A DNA stretch of 64,000 nucleotides from Triops longicaudatus (lineage: Eukaryota; Arthropoda; Branchiopoda; Notostraca; Triopsidae), in the NCBI GenBank assembly GCA_022885665.1, contig JAGQDJ010000099.1, positions 274,891 through 338,890 of the forward strand. Direction: 5' to 3'. Shown in pieces: positions 12,301 to 27,300 of the stretch; positions within the stretch are counted from its first letter, which is position 1; the number at the start of each line of letters is the position of its first letter. The notes under the pieces are model-generated. The model worked only from the letters and a program-made list of their open reading frames with translations. It was not told the DNA's origin and searched no databases. Both the position numbers and the translations under genes were made by a program.

Positions 12301-15300
12301 ACTTTTTTATGTGTAGTCCTCCGTGTGTAATGTAACAAAAAACTTTCGCGTGTTTTAAGAAATGGGTCATCTGCACTATTTTTGTAGTAGCTAGTTTTCT
12401 GTTTTGAATTGTGGAAATGGAGATGTGCTATTTTATCTGAAGCTCACTTTTTGTCCCAAACTGCCCCAAGCATGGGGCAGTTTGGGACAAAAAAGTACTT
12501 GAAGCTTTTCTAGTACCAAATGTCAAGGAAAACAGCATTTTTGATTTGGTAAGTTGTGGAAAATTCACATAGCACGAAAAATAATATCACAATTAAACTC
12601 CATCGTCTTGATAACTCTGAATTAAGCGAGCACTGTGCTTCGTGAACCCATGAAGCCAGTCAAGGCATGTCATCTTTTCCTTTTACCAGTTGTCTGAAAA
12701 CGTTTGGCCAAACCTCTTCAAGCAACTGAACGTACATTTTCTTGTCTGAAACGGTATTATCTAGTATTCCACGTTAGAGGCTGAGCCGTAGATTGTTGGC
12801 CAACTGTTTTTTGGCGAAAACCCTTCGCGAAGCCATCACTGGGCCACGAAAACAACAAAAACAATTTAAAGAAAAGTTCTAATATCTACCAGCTTAAGTA
12901 GAAGCTGTTATTTTCAAATTTCTTAGTGACAGAACACGTTCAGCTTCTGTCCCAATCTGCCCTAAATGCGATGTTGAACTTCGAAAACTAACAGCTCGGA
13001 ATACAAGAAAGATCTAACTGTCTACCTACTGTATGCTTCTACCCTATTCTATCTGCTTGCCCAGGGCCTTGGTAGTGCAAATTTTCGAATAACTTTAGAA
13101 GATATATGACGCTTAAAACGAAGCTGGAAATAGTTACTCACACTATGGTTTTTCATACTAACACGTATAACTCCTAAACGCTGCAAGAGAATTAGTTCTT
13201 CTTCCTCTATGGGAAGCGTCTAGATGACAAGGTCCTCCGCGATTTTTTTTTTAGGAATATTTCTTCTGTAATTTGCAAGATAACTCACAAGTCCCAATCT
13301 GCCCACCCTCCCCTACGGGAGATGGATGATAAAGATTGGGCTGAAAGTTAACAACTTGAGAATTTCTTTGCTAAAAGACGAGAACACAGGATAGCTTCCA
13401 CAACTTCTGTTCATTTTTACATTTGAGTCTTACTAACTGAACATAAAGGAAGGTTCGACTACTCGAACAGCAGAAATATAACGGGTTCTGAATTTCGAAA
13501 CCACTTGCCATCTGATCCCAAATCCCTTATTGATCATATAACAAAACGTATGACCAAAATTCGTAAAGTGAAATAGTCGACGCAAAAAGAAAAAAATAAT
13601 ATGATGAAAATGAGAAAGCTGCAGAACTATTAATTTAGAGACACATTTTTTGTTTAATTTTCGCGGTACTCTGGATCGATTTCTTAACTTAAGCGCTAAC
13701 TAATGATTACATTAGATTCTTAACTGGTTTGGATACTTTTTCTTTTAATAAGTATAGCTTTTATCTTACTTTCAAAACAATTTTGTAATAAGGCATCGAA
13801 GTACGTCCCGTCCACACCGCAAATTTGCACTCATCGCCTTCAATGTACTCGGTGACCCCACACTCGGCCGTCTAGCAATTTGCAAATTGATAAACAGTGT
13901 TTGCAGAGCAAGTGACTGGGAATTCTCTTACCATAAGTCGATGCTTGTACACGTATTTTGCTTTGCCATACGAATCCTTAACTTCTTTGCTAAAAAGCAA
14001 GTACAATTCAAATAAAAAAATATGACGCTCCCTGGCTTTGCGTATGATTGGCTTGGGATCCCAGACCTACACAATAACGTTTATTTAGTGCTCTATGAAC
14101 CAAAGCTATTTTCGTTTCACTACTATCTTCTTACCTGGAAGGTGTCTTGGAGAATCACGTCGCCCAATTTATCTAACGATATATCACACCCTTCCAACAG
14201 GGATAAATGTAACGCATCGTTCACTTTTTTGGGAACATTCAACATCACTTCCAAGCCATCCTATAAGAGATGAAATAGCAGACACGAAGAAACAACAAAC
14301 ACGAGCTGCGTTACTCTACGCCTTCGAGAAAACAGTCACACGTATAAATACATCGTGAAAATGGAGAAAAAACTGTCACAAGAATTTGAAAGAATATCAT
14401 AGCTATAAACACAATACACCCCAAATCGATTAAATGCTACCGTAAAAGATGAGAAATTTCAGATGAATGTCACGTATAAGGAATCCTGATATTTTCAGAA
14501 TTCTTGGGAGAAAAATTAAGAGTTCACTCACAAAAGCGGTCTTCCTAAACACCCAACAAGGGCAAATTCCATTCAGGGCAAATAAACTTGGTAAGTTTTC
14601 ATGATCTCGAATTCAAATCAATCGCAACAAGTCAATGCGACAAGTTTGTATCCACAGCAATTTCTAATTATTTTCGACTTATTAAGACTTTTTGAGTACA
14701 AATTAGGAATATGGCAAACTGCTTCTATGCACTCTGTAACGGACATTAACAATGGACGCAACAGACTTCACATGATATGTCGAATCAATTGTGTCTGGAC
14801 CCAACTTTAAGAAAGAATCAAAATTGATTTAAACAGAATGACCTACATTAGTTAACTGAAAACAAACTCGCGTCAATTAACTCCCCAATACCTAAAAATG
14901 CACTAGAATTTTTTTTTTATCTCACCTTCAACTCTCCTTGTCCCGTCTCATCACTGCAAGATTGGAGTTCTTTGAGCAGCAACTGATACTTCGTAATTCG
15001 CTGTACAGGTTTGATAAGGTAGGCCGCGATAGGGTGCTCAATTCGATGCTTCTTTTGTACTTCTTCGAAAAAACTCCCAGCGTGTTGAACCAACACAACA
15101 TTTGATTCCTGCATGTCCTTGCAGTATTGCACATAAATGTCAAACTTCTGGGCCTGAAAATAAAAAGTAAAATAATAAAATGTAAAAAAAAATACGTTTG
15201 TCTAAACAAAAAACTAATAAAACAAATAGAAACAAAATAAACTAGTACACAAAAAGGATCAAAGGATCAAATGAAACCATGGATACGCCGAGACAAATGA

Positions 15301-18300
15301 ACGACGAAATAGTTACGATAATTTCTACAATAATTACGTTTTTGTGATAATGCAGGCGCTACTTAATACTAATACATCTACGAATCAGAATTTTGTCCTA
15401 CGTTTCCAGCAGTTCTACTCGATTAACGTTAGTCCTAAAAATGCAATAATGAAATAAAATACACTGAACATGTAAAGGTGTAAACGAAACGGGTGGTGAG
15501 AAAGTTTACGTACCCATGTGACAAAGCAATGGCCCACATCTTCGGGCATGGTTTCATACTTCTCCAGCTCGCGCAAAAACGTCCCGCGATGGAAGTCCAA
15601 AATCTCTTCTATGTTGCTAAAAATGACGCGATCCTTGCCAGCCAACCCGGTTGGGATCTGCATAGTTCCTCCTCGCAGTTCACCCAAATACAGCCGGGCG
15701 CAAACTTCCAAGTCTTTCACGTACGTTTGCTCAGTCTGTAACAACTCGGCCATAATAAACCTAAAATTCCAACCCCCAGCAATTCATATGAGTCCTTCAC
15801 TAATGCCTCGCTCAAATGTAATATCAGGTATTACTCTTTTCTGCGCGTAGACTTGCGTTTTTCTTCATTCGGTTCCTTGATTTGCTCCGAGATTTTCTCC
15901 TTATCCACTTTCTCGTCTTCCTTTTCCGAAATTCTGTCTTGACCCGAGCCCACTACACCAAGCCGGGTTTCCAGCTGCAGCCTAGTAACGCGCGCAAAAA
16001 AAAAAATTAAAAAAAAACATGAATAAACATTAGAAATGTACAGTACACCATGTTGCCGTTTTAGAGTAGAAAATTACAAAGGATTTTAACGCTCATGTTG
16101 TCGTTATTTTTGTTGCGTTATTCACCTGTATTTGTCCAATCTGTTGCTAAAGTCCTTGTATTTCGAGTCCACATTCGAAACCCAGCTCTGGATCGCTGAA
16201 GCATGAACATGTCCCTTTTCGATTAGCCCATCCGCCAGTTGTAAGAGTAACTTGACTTTCTCTCGGGTTTCCTGTACAAAAGAAGAACAACCACCACCCC
16301 ACATGAGCACCATCATCATCGTCATCCACCCCCTGGCCCATTGGAAACACCTCCACCGCCATATCACTCGCTTCCACACACGGAACCAAGTACTATACAT
16401 CCCCCAGCGTGTAAAAATCATTTACCTTGGCGGTTTCTTTGAACCGTTGCTGCTCTTCTAACCATAACCGCAGCTCCTCTTTGCTTTGGCTCTGCACATG
16501 CGGCGCTCTACTGGCTAAATACGTTTCCCCCGTTTGTTGTATCCAGTCCAGACACTGACGCGCTGAACGCTCAAATAACAAAAACTGCTGGCAGTGATCC
16601 AACCGCTTCTTTTTCTGCGTCCAACACTCCAACACTTGGTTTTCTTGCGAGAGCAGCTTTTCCAAAATACCTGCCGCAGAAAAATACAGAGACGAAAAAC
16701 CACATCAAATACAGATCGCCTTAAAGCTTTTTCTTCTCCTTATACCTCTCTTTCCACTTTCAAAATCCCCTCCCCCGCCCACACACACACTTTCCTCCAT
16801 TTCATGCATATTTAGGTAAAATTTAACATGCCAAGTCATGACTAACCTTTGACGCGCGCTTCGGGACCCCGTAAGCCAGCTTCACCTTGGACGCTGTAAA
16901 ACTGGAGCGAACGCGACGAATACTTGAGAAAGGTTTCTGCTGTTCGTCGCGCTAAAGTGCAAGCCTTCAGAAAACTTTCTTTCTGCTCTTGGTGACGCGA
17001 TATCAGCTGTGACAGCGACGTCAACTTGTCCGCTTCTGAAATAACCCCAAAACAGGCTACATTACTCCTTTTCATTTTTTTTCACGCTATCCAACTTGTC
17101 ACCACCGTCACCTACCTGTAAGATTCTTTTCCCCCGACGGTGACGTCAATGGGGAGGCACCCTTGTTGCCTATATTTTGACCCGCCCCGCACCAGTCTTC
17201 ATCCCGCCGATATTCCCGCTCCAAACTGTCCAACACCGAACAAACCTAATTCAAATACAAAAAGCACGTAAACCAGAATAGTTTCTCTTATTTTTTGTCA
17301 GTAATTAGACATTTATGTTATTCAGCTACTCACATATTAGAAAACAAAGAAAATGGTTCGTACGTTGTAAAAAAAGTACGTGACGTATAGAAAACAACAT
17401 GATTAAGAAATACTTTTAAAAAACGCACACGCACAATGAATATAAGTAAGACAAAACAATAAAATCCCAAGTAAATCAGCAAACAAAAATAAAAACGATG
17501 ACTGCATAAAAATAAAATAATACATAGGACAACGGCTATAAAAACACAATAAACGAACGAAACTAAGCACTTAAGTAAAAACTGAAAACTGAAAGACTAC
17601 AAATAAAAAGAAATTAATTAAAATAGTTCCACACATAAATATGCAAGGATTATTCATTTTGGAGTTAACGCTTAAAGTTACGCGTTACGCTACGGATTGC
17701 TTGGTGTATGGCCCGAACCGACTCCTGACATTGTGGACCGACCTCACTTTACCGAATTTGACCAATACTCAGGCATTGTTATGGACACACGACCTTGACT
17801 TTTTTTATCAGTGCTCTGTTAGAAACAATGTGTATTGAATGCATAAGCTCAAAATTGACGCTTGTCTCATTCACACGCAAATAAAAATTAAGCTACTTTA
17901 GTGGGCAGTATAAAAAGGGAAAAAAAGAAGTAAAAAATACATAGGAATCGTGGTTAAGTTTTGTTAAGAGAAGGTAGTAATCGTGATAGCTCTGAACGAA
18001 AATTGTACCTGGTCTGCGGTTTTGTAGAAATTCAAAGACGCTGTAACTAACTTATGCCTTTCTTCAGCACAGGTAACCAACTGCTGCCAGCGTCGGGTAA
18101 CTCGGTCAATAATTTCGCGAATGCCTTCGGGGTCGTAATGTGGCGTCGTTAACAACGTTTCGGCTTTCTGCCGCGTGCTTAAGGCAGAGGCGTGCGTTTT
18201 CTAGAAAACGTAACACATACAGTAAAATTGTTGTATTCCTTCGGCTCACAAGTCAATTTGGCTGTGTGTACCTCGATGGCCACTTGGCAGCGGTCGTGAT

Positions 18301-21300
18301 CCGTGCGCAGCTTTTCGGCCTCTTGCAAGTGGGAAGGGATCATCAAGGAAGCCATAAGCATCTGTTCAGCATTGCGAATCCAACTGATGACCTATTGCAA
18401 CGACACCCCGTATAACTTATCAACTCCAAACTCGGCTCGTGAGGTAATAACAAACCGACGTACTTGATTGGCTTCGGCGCTCAATTGAGCAAACTGTAAC
18501 GCCTGCTCGTACCGCACCCGTCGCATTTCCGCCGCGTCTTCCAGGTCCATTTCTCGCTCGTGCAGGTACTCTAACAAAACTTGTACTTTCATTGTCCCTG
18601 TCAAGCCCGATTCGGGCTCGGTTAAGTTCATGCCCGAGGTCTCCAGAACCTAGACAAAACTTTCCGTTACTAAAAATGGACTTTACAGTTCGTTAACGAC
18701 TTCATTTTAAAGGAAAGAAACTTTTTTAAGAAAAAAAAGCCGCAAACACAAAGACTACCTTAGAGATCAATTACAGGAAGCAGTCAGTGAAACTTTCAAA
18801 TTAAATAAGTGTTCAGGAAGCCTGAAGCAAATGGGGTCATTGTCCGGTGACACAAAAATAAACCGATAAAAAGGGTCAAAAGGTTCATTTCCATCGTGGT
18901 TTTACCTGACACAGTTCTTGGCCGCGTTGAAGCACGCGAAAGGTGGCGGCTTGCATGTGAGCGAGACTGTCGTTATGGTGCTGTAACAAGGTCTCTGCTT
19001 TGCTCACTTCATTCGGATCGTTGGATTCACCACCTTGACTACTTGTCGGCGGGTTGTTGGTGGGACTTGCAAGCTCGCTCGCCCACAATTCTAACTGACT
19101 GGAAACCTACGCACATAAAGAGAGACATGGGAAAGAAAACGAATAATCAAATTAGCCGACCACGCCCTCCCATAACATGCCCCTTATGTAGAACCCACCG
19201 GCATAAACCGTAAGAAATAAATAAACAAAACACTGCTTGTGCAAAATAATTTTAGAAAAAAAGGAAAGGGAAGCCCCTTGTGTTGCTGCCATTTACCTCC
19301 AACGCGTCCCTTTCAAACAGTTTTAATTGAAGAAACAAGTCCAGTTTCAGTTTGCGGGCCACCCACAAGTCGGTTAGATCGTCGCGTTGCCGCCCTAAAC
19401 GCTCCAAGGCAGATTCCACACATGCTACCGATCCCGTATTATCGGATTCCGTCGTCAAACCGATATTTCTGTTAAAAAAATAATTGTCGATCTGATTCAT
19501 TCATTTTTTAAAGCGAGGTATGTAATTTTTCTTCACAAAAAAAATAAATAAATAAGTAAACCTAACTTAACTTGAATGGTTATTAGAAGCAAAAGTTTTA
19601 TCAAGACCATTATCAAATTGAGAAATAAATAGCACGTGAATATTATGGTAGAATAATGTAGCAAAACATAGTATAACAAACAATGAATAAATATACTCTA
19701 AAACAACACAAAATAACGGAATATTTTTGACATAATGACACTGATCCGGAATTGTATATTGCGTCCGTTCAATACTGAACTCTTTCAATCACACACAAGA
19801 CACAAGAGGAATTTGTCATGTTCTTAATTTTTTTTTTTCGAATAATAGCATTGAAAATTCTAGGAATCCGTTTGTTCACCTTAGTTCCTGCAAAAGCGCG
19901 GTGCCTTCCGCCATGGTGTTCAAGCACGCTTCGACGGTGGATTCTTTTTGCAAAGCCAATTGTTCCACCTGTCGCTGGAGCTCTTCGACGCTGTTGACCA
20001 CTTCATCCGACTGGAGAATTTGCCTTAAATCCTCGATCCACTTGGACACTTCTTTCTCGTGGGAAAAGAAAAGGACAGCCAAGTCCAAGACGCGTCTTCG
20101 TTGCTCAACGCGGGCGGCAAAACTACTCACGTGCGCATCCAATTCCCGCGCTACACTGTAGATATCCGCGGGACTGCATTCACCCGTTTGGGCCAACTCT
20201 TCCGCCGCGGCTAAAAGTTTCTCTGCGTTGGTGTACGTATTCTGATTTGAAAAGCGAAACGAAAGGAAAAATGAGCATGGGTTACACACAAAACGACGTT
20301 GTTAACGCACCAACAGCAACACAAGTTTTTCCTTTTTACAGTACAAAAGAAACACGCACGCAATATTGCTATCTAACACAGCCTATCTTGACAAGTACAG
20401 CCGCAACCTCGCTTCACGCAAAACGTCCCTAAACCACTACTCTAAATCCAGCAAAAAAATAAGGTAAACTTCACACAATATTACTATTGTGCTCAGCTAG
20501 AAACTTAATACTTATACCAATTCGGAATATACAATACTTCGATTATGTCAACTGTACCGCTTTTACGAAAAGTGACACTTTTGCTCGACTTGTCCACAGC
20601 AGTTTGGTCGTACATAAGCTAACAAGTACAAGATAGTTGTGTGGATTCACTGCTGTTGTTTTCTCTGAAACCTGAATTTTTTATTCACTAGTTAAAGGAA
20701 CTACGCGAAGACGTCAGGTGTTCCGCCATAATTAAACGTTTTTGCAAAACGGTCAGACAAAAAGGAGCAGAGGAAAAATTGCTCTTTACCAAATGCAATT
20801 TTTAGCGTGTGTTTTGGCAACAATGAATGTTCCCATGCGGCACTTGCGAAGCTACGAGAAATAATAGTGTGGCGATGAATGTTCCCATACCGGAGCTTCC
20901 TTGCTACCAATATTCACTATTGGTAGGAACAAAAAGTTCACCGAGTGGATGGAAGGTCCATAGAACTAGAAAGATTTATTGTTAGCCAAAAAGGGGCTTC
21001 TGTTTGCTTTGATGATCGAAGAAACGTAGCTCTTGTAAACTTGCAAAGCACAAACAGGCAAACGCCTGTGTGAGTTCGATACATGAATAAAAACGCAGAC
21101 AGTATAAGGAAATACTTAAACTGCAATTGTAAATGTAGTAAACTCATCTCGTTTTCTAGTACAGACTACTCTACAACGCCATCTGAGGCTAACGCTTGTT
21201 CGTACTTCCGTTTGGATATCACTTACACCAAGGCAGCTACACTTAGCTGGATATCGTCAAAGTTTTACTTACTTCTAGCAAAATTAAAGTTAAACTGTCA

Positions 21301-24300
21301 GATATAACTTAAATTCAACTGAATTAGTCCTTTTCTTTGAAAAAAAAATCCACTTTTGTATAAAATAAAACTAGAAAACTGATTCAGGTAGCTCGTATGT
21401 CCTAGCAAAAAAAAGTCTTCAACTTTCATTTTTATTACAAAGTAAGAAACTTTTTCGAGCTTGGGAATACGAAATTTTATACAAGAGAAAATGCAGGACT
21501 TGCGACACAACTTGATTATTTTATACTTCAGGATTTAATTTGAAAATAGTTTTATAAACTTGAATCCAATTTACTGAATTTCTCTTGAATCCCTGGTTCT
21601 ACTTTTACTGCAAGAATAAACCCCCGCAAATATAGCAGCGGAACACATACACAGCACAATGAGTTTTTGTCTACTATTATCCAAGTAATTCAGGCTTAAA
21701 TTATTTGAAAACACATAGATAACGTTATGGATTCTGTAAAAGCGAGGTAAGACAACTTGTCCGCTCAAAACAAACGCAGTTAATAAAAATAAATCAGCTT
21801 CAGAAAACCCTCCTGGATGATTTGATTTAAAGTTTTTCAACGCACTTCACCTTATGCTTTTGTCACAAATTTGTTGGCACAAAACACCGACATGGACTTG
21901 TCCAGCGAAATGAGTTCGATGGAAGACGCCATGCGACCTCAAGGAATGCAGCAAGTCTCCCAGAAGACACTCATGCGTGTCGCATTCCACCACGCTCGAA
22001 GTACTCAAGATTTTTCACAATTTAAAATGCATTCCATCCCAGGCCAGTAACAAACAATTTCTCGAAACCAGAGCACTTCCAAAAGAGGACACAAACAAAC
22101 TCGTACTCCAATCCCTGTAACCCTTTTGTAACACTCATCTACGTACGTTACGGACCCCATGAAGCTTCCTCTTGGCCTTTGGGCGGTTTTGAGCTGGGAA
22201 CTAGCGGCAAAAGCTCTTAACTAAACAAAAGTTCCTTGTTCGGTTTTTGTCTCGGCTTGTCTTGTGTACACCACTTTGTCATAATAACAGGACTGATACC
22301 GACATATGGACGTACCGGGAAACCCTCAGGACGCGTATCATTAATGGTCCCTAGTAATTTGAACTTTACAGAAATTCTGGCGTATAACAAGATCTCTCCA
22401 CGTAAGTTGCTAAGCATTCTTGGGACTCCCCCAATCTCGTTATACCAAAGTGGGACTAGGACAGTTCCACTCGGATGAAAGCGAAGAAAGATTTTCGTTC
22501 CGCTGTGCCATTGCATTGTGGGAACGCAATCCCGAGCTAAAATGAGAGATGTCAAGAGATGCTATGCACGTGTTGCGCAGAGAACGGGTTTGTCTACGAC
22601 CAAATGCAAAGCTATTCTGCCAGGAGACTGGTACCGTGACAAAAGGTGGGGTAAAAAAGCTCCCGAACCCCTAGTCCGCAATTGAAGAAAACGAAGGCAA
22701 TTACGCCTTAATGAGGATAGCTATGCATGGTTGCAAACAATCCAACAGACTCGTTGCTGCTCAAGAACTGTGGCGTTTGAACCACCTGGCTCTTCGACAG
22801 TGGTTTTCCTTCGTTATGTGAGGGTGCTAAAACGACTCGTCTTTGTTTGCATTTACACGTTGTAAGTAACAGCAAACCCTGCAAGCTATAGAATTACCAA
22901 TTTTAAATGCAAGACAGGAAATTATGAAGAACTGCAAGGAAGTTATGCAAGACTGAGCCTTGCAAAGTAATTTAGCCCTTCGTCCCCAATGAAACAAATA
23001 GGACAACCACAACTGAAAACTAACGCTGTGAGATGTGCTTGCCTCTTGGCGGATCTGTATCTTTCGTTTTTTGTACTGTTGTTTCCTTTATGTACGTAAA
23101 ATGTCCTACTTCCGTTATTCTGGAATTTAATCATGAAAATTTCCGAAAAATAATAACGTTATATTCCTAATACAGTGTCACTTCTCACGGTTCAAAGTGA
23201 CAACCACAAATCAGTCCGTTCACGACCAATCCACTCGAGAAATCAACGCGCATGACGAAAATAAAATCAACGCGCATGTTAATCCTATGAAGGCGGCTGC
23301 TGTGACGACCCTAGCAATGTTACCCCCAAGCTTACTTAGAAATGAAATCAAATTCTCTTTTGGATTAAGCACTACTTGAACTTAATTTAGTAGCAATGTG
23401 TAAGTCATCTATCAGGGTTCAGACAGATAAAGAGTAAAAACGAAAGTAGTGAATTCCAAAAACTGAGCAACTTGGTATCATTTCGAAAACCCAGAATTCG
23501 TTTTGTCATATCAGTTACGGAGCTCCTAATGCCCTAGCGATAGATCGGGATGAGATGACGAGAACTGAAAGACTGTCCACGAAAAGTAGAGTAATAAAAA
23601 GATAAGAGAATCACAGAAAGACACAAAGGTCTATTTGTTTTACCTGTGCCACATTTTCGAAATGTTGATGACTCTTCTGGTACGCCCTGGCTTTCTGTAA
23701 CGTTCGTCCTATGGCTACGTTCTTCCTTAAAAACACTTCACCGTGGTGTTCCAACCAGTCAAGTACCTACGATAAATAAATAAACAAAACAAATTAATCG
23801 CATCCAATACACCTACAGAAACAATATAAAACGTGAAGTTTGAAAATAATTTTGCAATTTAAAAGACCGTTCCACAAGTCGCGTGCTACGGTTTCGCCTG
23901 TAAAGAAATAGCTTTCCATTTTTATCGGAAACGTTTTATGTCATTGTACTTAAACAGTGCATTGTTTAAGTACACGCACGATTACAGAAGCGTCAATACA
24001 GAGTAAGATTTTCCTTTCTCAGGAGTATTTATTCGTTATTCCCTTACGCGTTGGTGAAATACTGATATTGTCTTTGGAAATACCTACACGTAAAATCTTC
24101 AAAAAGTAAGAGGTTAGGAGGCCTCTTGCAATAAACACCCCCCATTGGTTGGGAGTTACATGTCTCACCTAATTCCTCGCTTTAGCTTTCAAAATTGGTC
24201 AGATTAGGCATAAAAATGCAGTTTTGTTACCGTTGCCGTGTCGAGAGGCCACAAACACTAATCCGCTTTCCTTAAAGCTTGTTATTTTTTTAGCTTGTAC

Positions 24301-27300
24301 AATGTAATCGGCTGCCGATAGCAAACGTTCTTCAAGGACAACTGATCTTCAATGATTTCCGTGGACTTAAACAAGAGATTCCTTTTTCAAGATGCGAAAA
24401 TATCGGAGTTGTAATAAAACAATTCTAAGGATATGAGCATCATTGACTACAGAACTACAGTTTTGGAAAGTGAACGTACTCGACAAATTCGGTCAACACA
24501 CTGGGTACTGACAATACAGCACTGAAGATTCAAACAGCTTCTTTCATCATAATACTCAAGTGTTTTCACGAGCTAATTAAGCTGGCGTTTTTTCTATAAA
24601 TTTCTGGGTTAACGTTACAGAAAATAAGTTGTGCCTTTTTCGTCCGCGGTAGCTTAGGAAAAGAATACAAGAAAAAATCTTTCACGTGGGAAGAACTAAC
24701 CTAAATGAAAAACCCGTTCTAAAACATTAAAAAAATCAAGGAATAATACATAACTGCACTATCAAGAATTTAACCTACATAAGTAAAATAAGTAAAGAAA
24801 TGCAAGCCATACTTAGAAGGGAAACAAAATAAAACGTAATCATCGTTTACTTGTTTTACGTCATCCTGAAATAACCGCAACGCTAAACGCTGGTGTAATT
24901 TCAGTTTTCTGTTGCCCCATCGCTGTTCCAAGACCCTGTGGTGCTGCAACAACTGATTCATGACTGCTAAAACATGCGAAGCCGCTGCGGAGTAGTCTGC
25001 TCCTGGATTGGAGGACACGGGCGGCGCTCTTGGGCCTACTGAACTCTAGAAAGCGTACCCGCAACCAAAATTAAAACAAAAAATCTTGAAGCCTGTTCAC
25101 TGATAAGACTTTCTCCCCCCAGAAACGGGATTTTACCTGTTTGCTCTTAATGGCAGGCTCGTTCCTCGTCAGGTTGGCAACTTGTACCAAGTGGTCGAGT
25201 TGATAAAGTACTTTCTTACTACTGCTGTGCACCTCGGTATAGGCCTGACACATGGTTTCATAGAGATTTTGATGTTGATGGATCGCAGCTTCCAAAGCCG
25301 CGTCACTACTCGGAATGTTGGAGTCATCGCACGCCGCACTCCACATATTCACGTTGCCAATGTACTGGAATGAGATAATACCAAGCATAAAAAAAATCGA
25401 AGTCGGTTTTCAAGCCTGAAGGTGAAACATTTCTAGCTACCTGTTCTGCCTTCTGATGAAATACGACAGATAAACCGAGTACAGTTGTTCTTTCATCCAA
25501 GCAGGAAGCGAATTCTTTCCAGGCTTTCTCCAGTTGGCCGGCCCACGAGCGAATTAACGACGAGGCGTAGTGACGACTATCCAAAAGTCTTCCTGCTACG
25601 CTAAGTAACCGGTTTACCGTGACGTACATATCCTACGCCAAAAAAAAAAGCGCAATTAGTGACCCTTTTCCCACGTTTGTCCAAGTTAATGGCTATACCA
25701 TGGAGCTCATCGAAAAATGTTTATGATCCTCCTGTAACTCTTTGGAAGTTTGGAAAGACTGTCCAATATCCACGTAATTGAGCATAAATTCTTCTTGACT
25801 TTGGTGGATCCAATCGAACATCTATAACAGAATCAAGGGCGTTGAATACTCAGTCAATTAGGGACCACTAAAAAACAAATCAAAGGAAAAATGCCTTTTC
25901 TTTAATTACTTTGTCGCAATCTTGCTCAAATAAGCGCAACTGACAGCACTGATCCAATCGATGTTTCCGCTGCTGCCAAAGCTGCAAGACTTGTTGCTGC
26001 GCTCCATGGAGCAATTCCAGCGCTTGTAGAATGGAAGGCACGCACGCTTGGAGATCAGGATTGGAGACCAAGGCACTGCAGCCCGAATCGCGTCCCGAGT
26101 AACCCGAATCATAGCCGCTGCTCGCGTCAGAATTCAACCTGAGAATGACGGGAATTTCCCTCATTAGCACTGAAACATGTTTCCCTCCCTGCTCGGATAG
26201 CCAAGTTGACAACCAAACCTTTGCAAAAGTCGCTGTCCCATTAGATCAATCTCATCCACCGGGGTTTTCAGGATCTTTTTCCTCACGTCGGCATGGATCT
26301 CCAGGGCGTGCTTAGAAGAAGCGACATCTTCAGGCAATTCTCCACTGGTCAAGTCATCTTTCAGATCATCGATCTTGTCAATGACGTCCGCGGCTTTCCA
26401 AAGGAAATCTTCCAATGCCTTTTAACAATATACACGAAATAACAATTAAACGACAGTCACTTATAACACAATTCCATTTCCAAATACAGACGAGTCTTTC
26501 AACATTGTAAGAGTTCATTCAAAAACAATATTAAACTTAGAGAATCGCTTATGGTAACCGAAAACAGAAAACTTGTTCATAAATTCAGAAAAAAGCTAAA
26601 AACTAAGCCCACAATCCCTTACTAACTTGACTTGCTAAAAAATGGAAAGAAGAATCCTCAGTAAGTTTCCATACACGAAACAAGTTCTACAAATTTTAAA
26701 TGTTAAAAGTCCCGTACGCGTACATTAAGAAAAATACAAATGTAACTTTTTAAATTTAAAACTGATATTTTCCTTCGAAGACATGCTTTACATTCATTTG
26801 ATCCATTTTTTTAATATAAAATCAAGGACTTAAATACTTTTCGAGTTTCTGTAATCTTCATAATCCCGATAGTAATAGTTATATTTATTGTTCTACATTA
26901 ATGTAACAATAGATGATGCAAACACTTAGCGATACATAAATCTTGTTTTTTTTTTTAAAAAAAGCCTTTTTCAAATTTTATTATCCTTACTTTCATATTT
27001 TATTTTAAACTTAATACCTCACCATTTATCTTTGATTTTAACTTTTTGTCACTCTTAACTCCCAAACTTTTTAATGCTGTACCTAACTAAATCTCGGTTT
27101 CGAAGAGAAAACAAATATATATTTAAAAAAATACCAGACGGATTTCCAGCCATTGGGCGTGATCATATGGCAGTGTGCCGTCTAAATCTGGCGGTAATTG
27201 CGTCGGTTCAAAACTCTTCGGCAAGGCGTCTAAGCTGATCATAGAAGTCTGCACAAAGACATTAAAAAAGAACACAAATTCATTATACGAGATGACGTCA

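Noticed and set aside
15518..16461. Several plus-strand ORFs opposite TRIO exons
   Set aside because: Shadows of minus-strand exons whose homology and splice phases are clear.
22217..22555. 112-codon minus-strand ORF in TRIO intron 11
   Set aside because: No fitting splice phase with exons 11 and 12 and no recognisable domain.
26142..26164. TRIO exon 6 starting at the tgtttcag acceptor near 26165
   Set aside because: That acceptor breaks the frame with the phase-2 end of exon 5; the ttctcag acceptor at 26139 keeps it.
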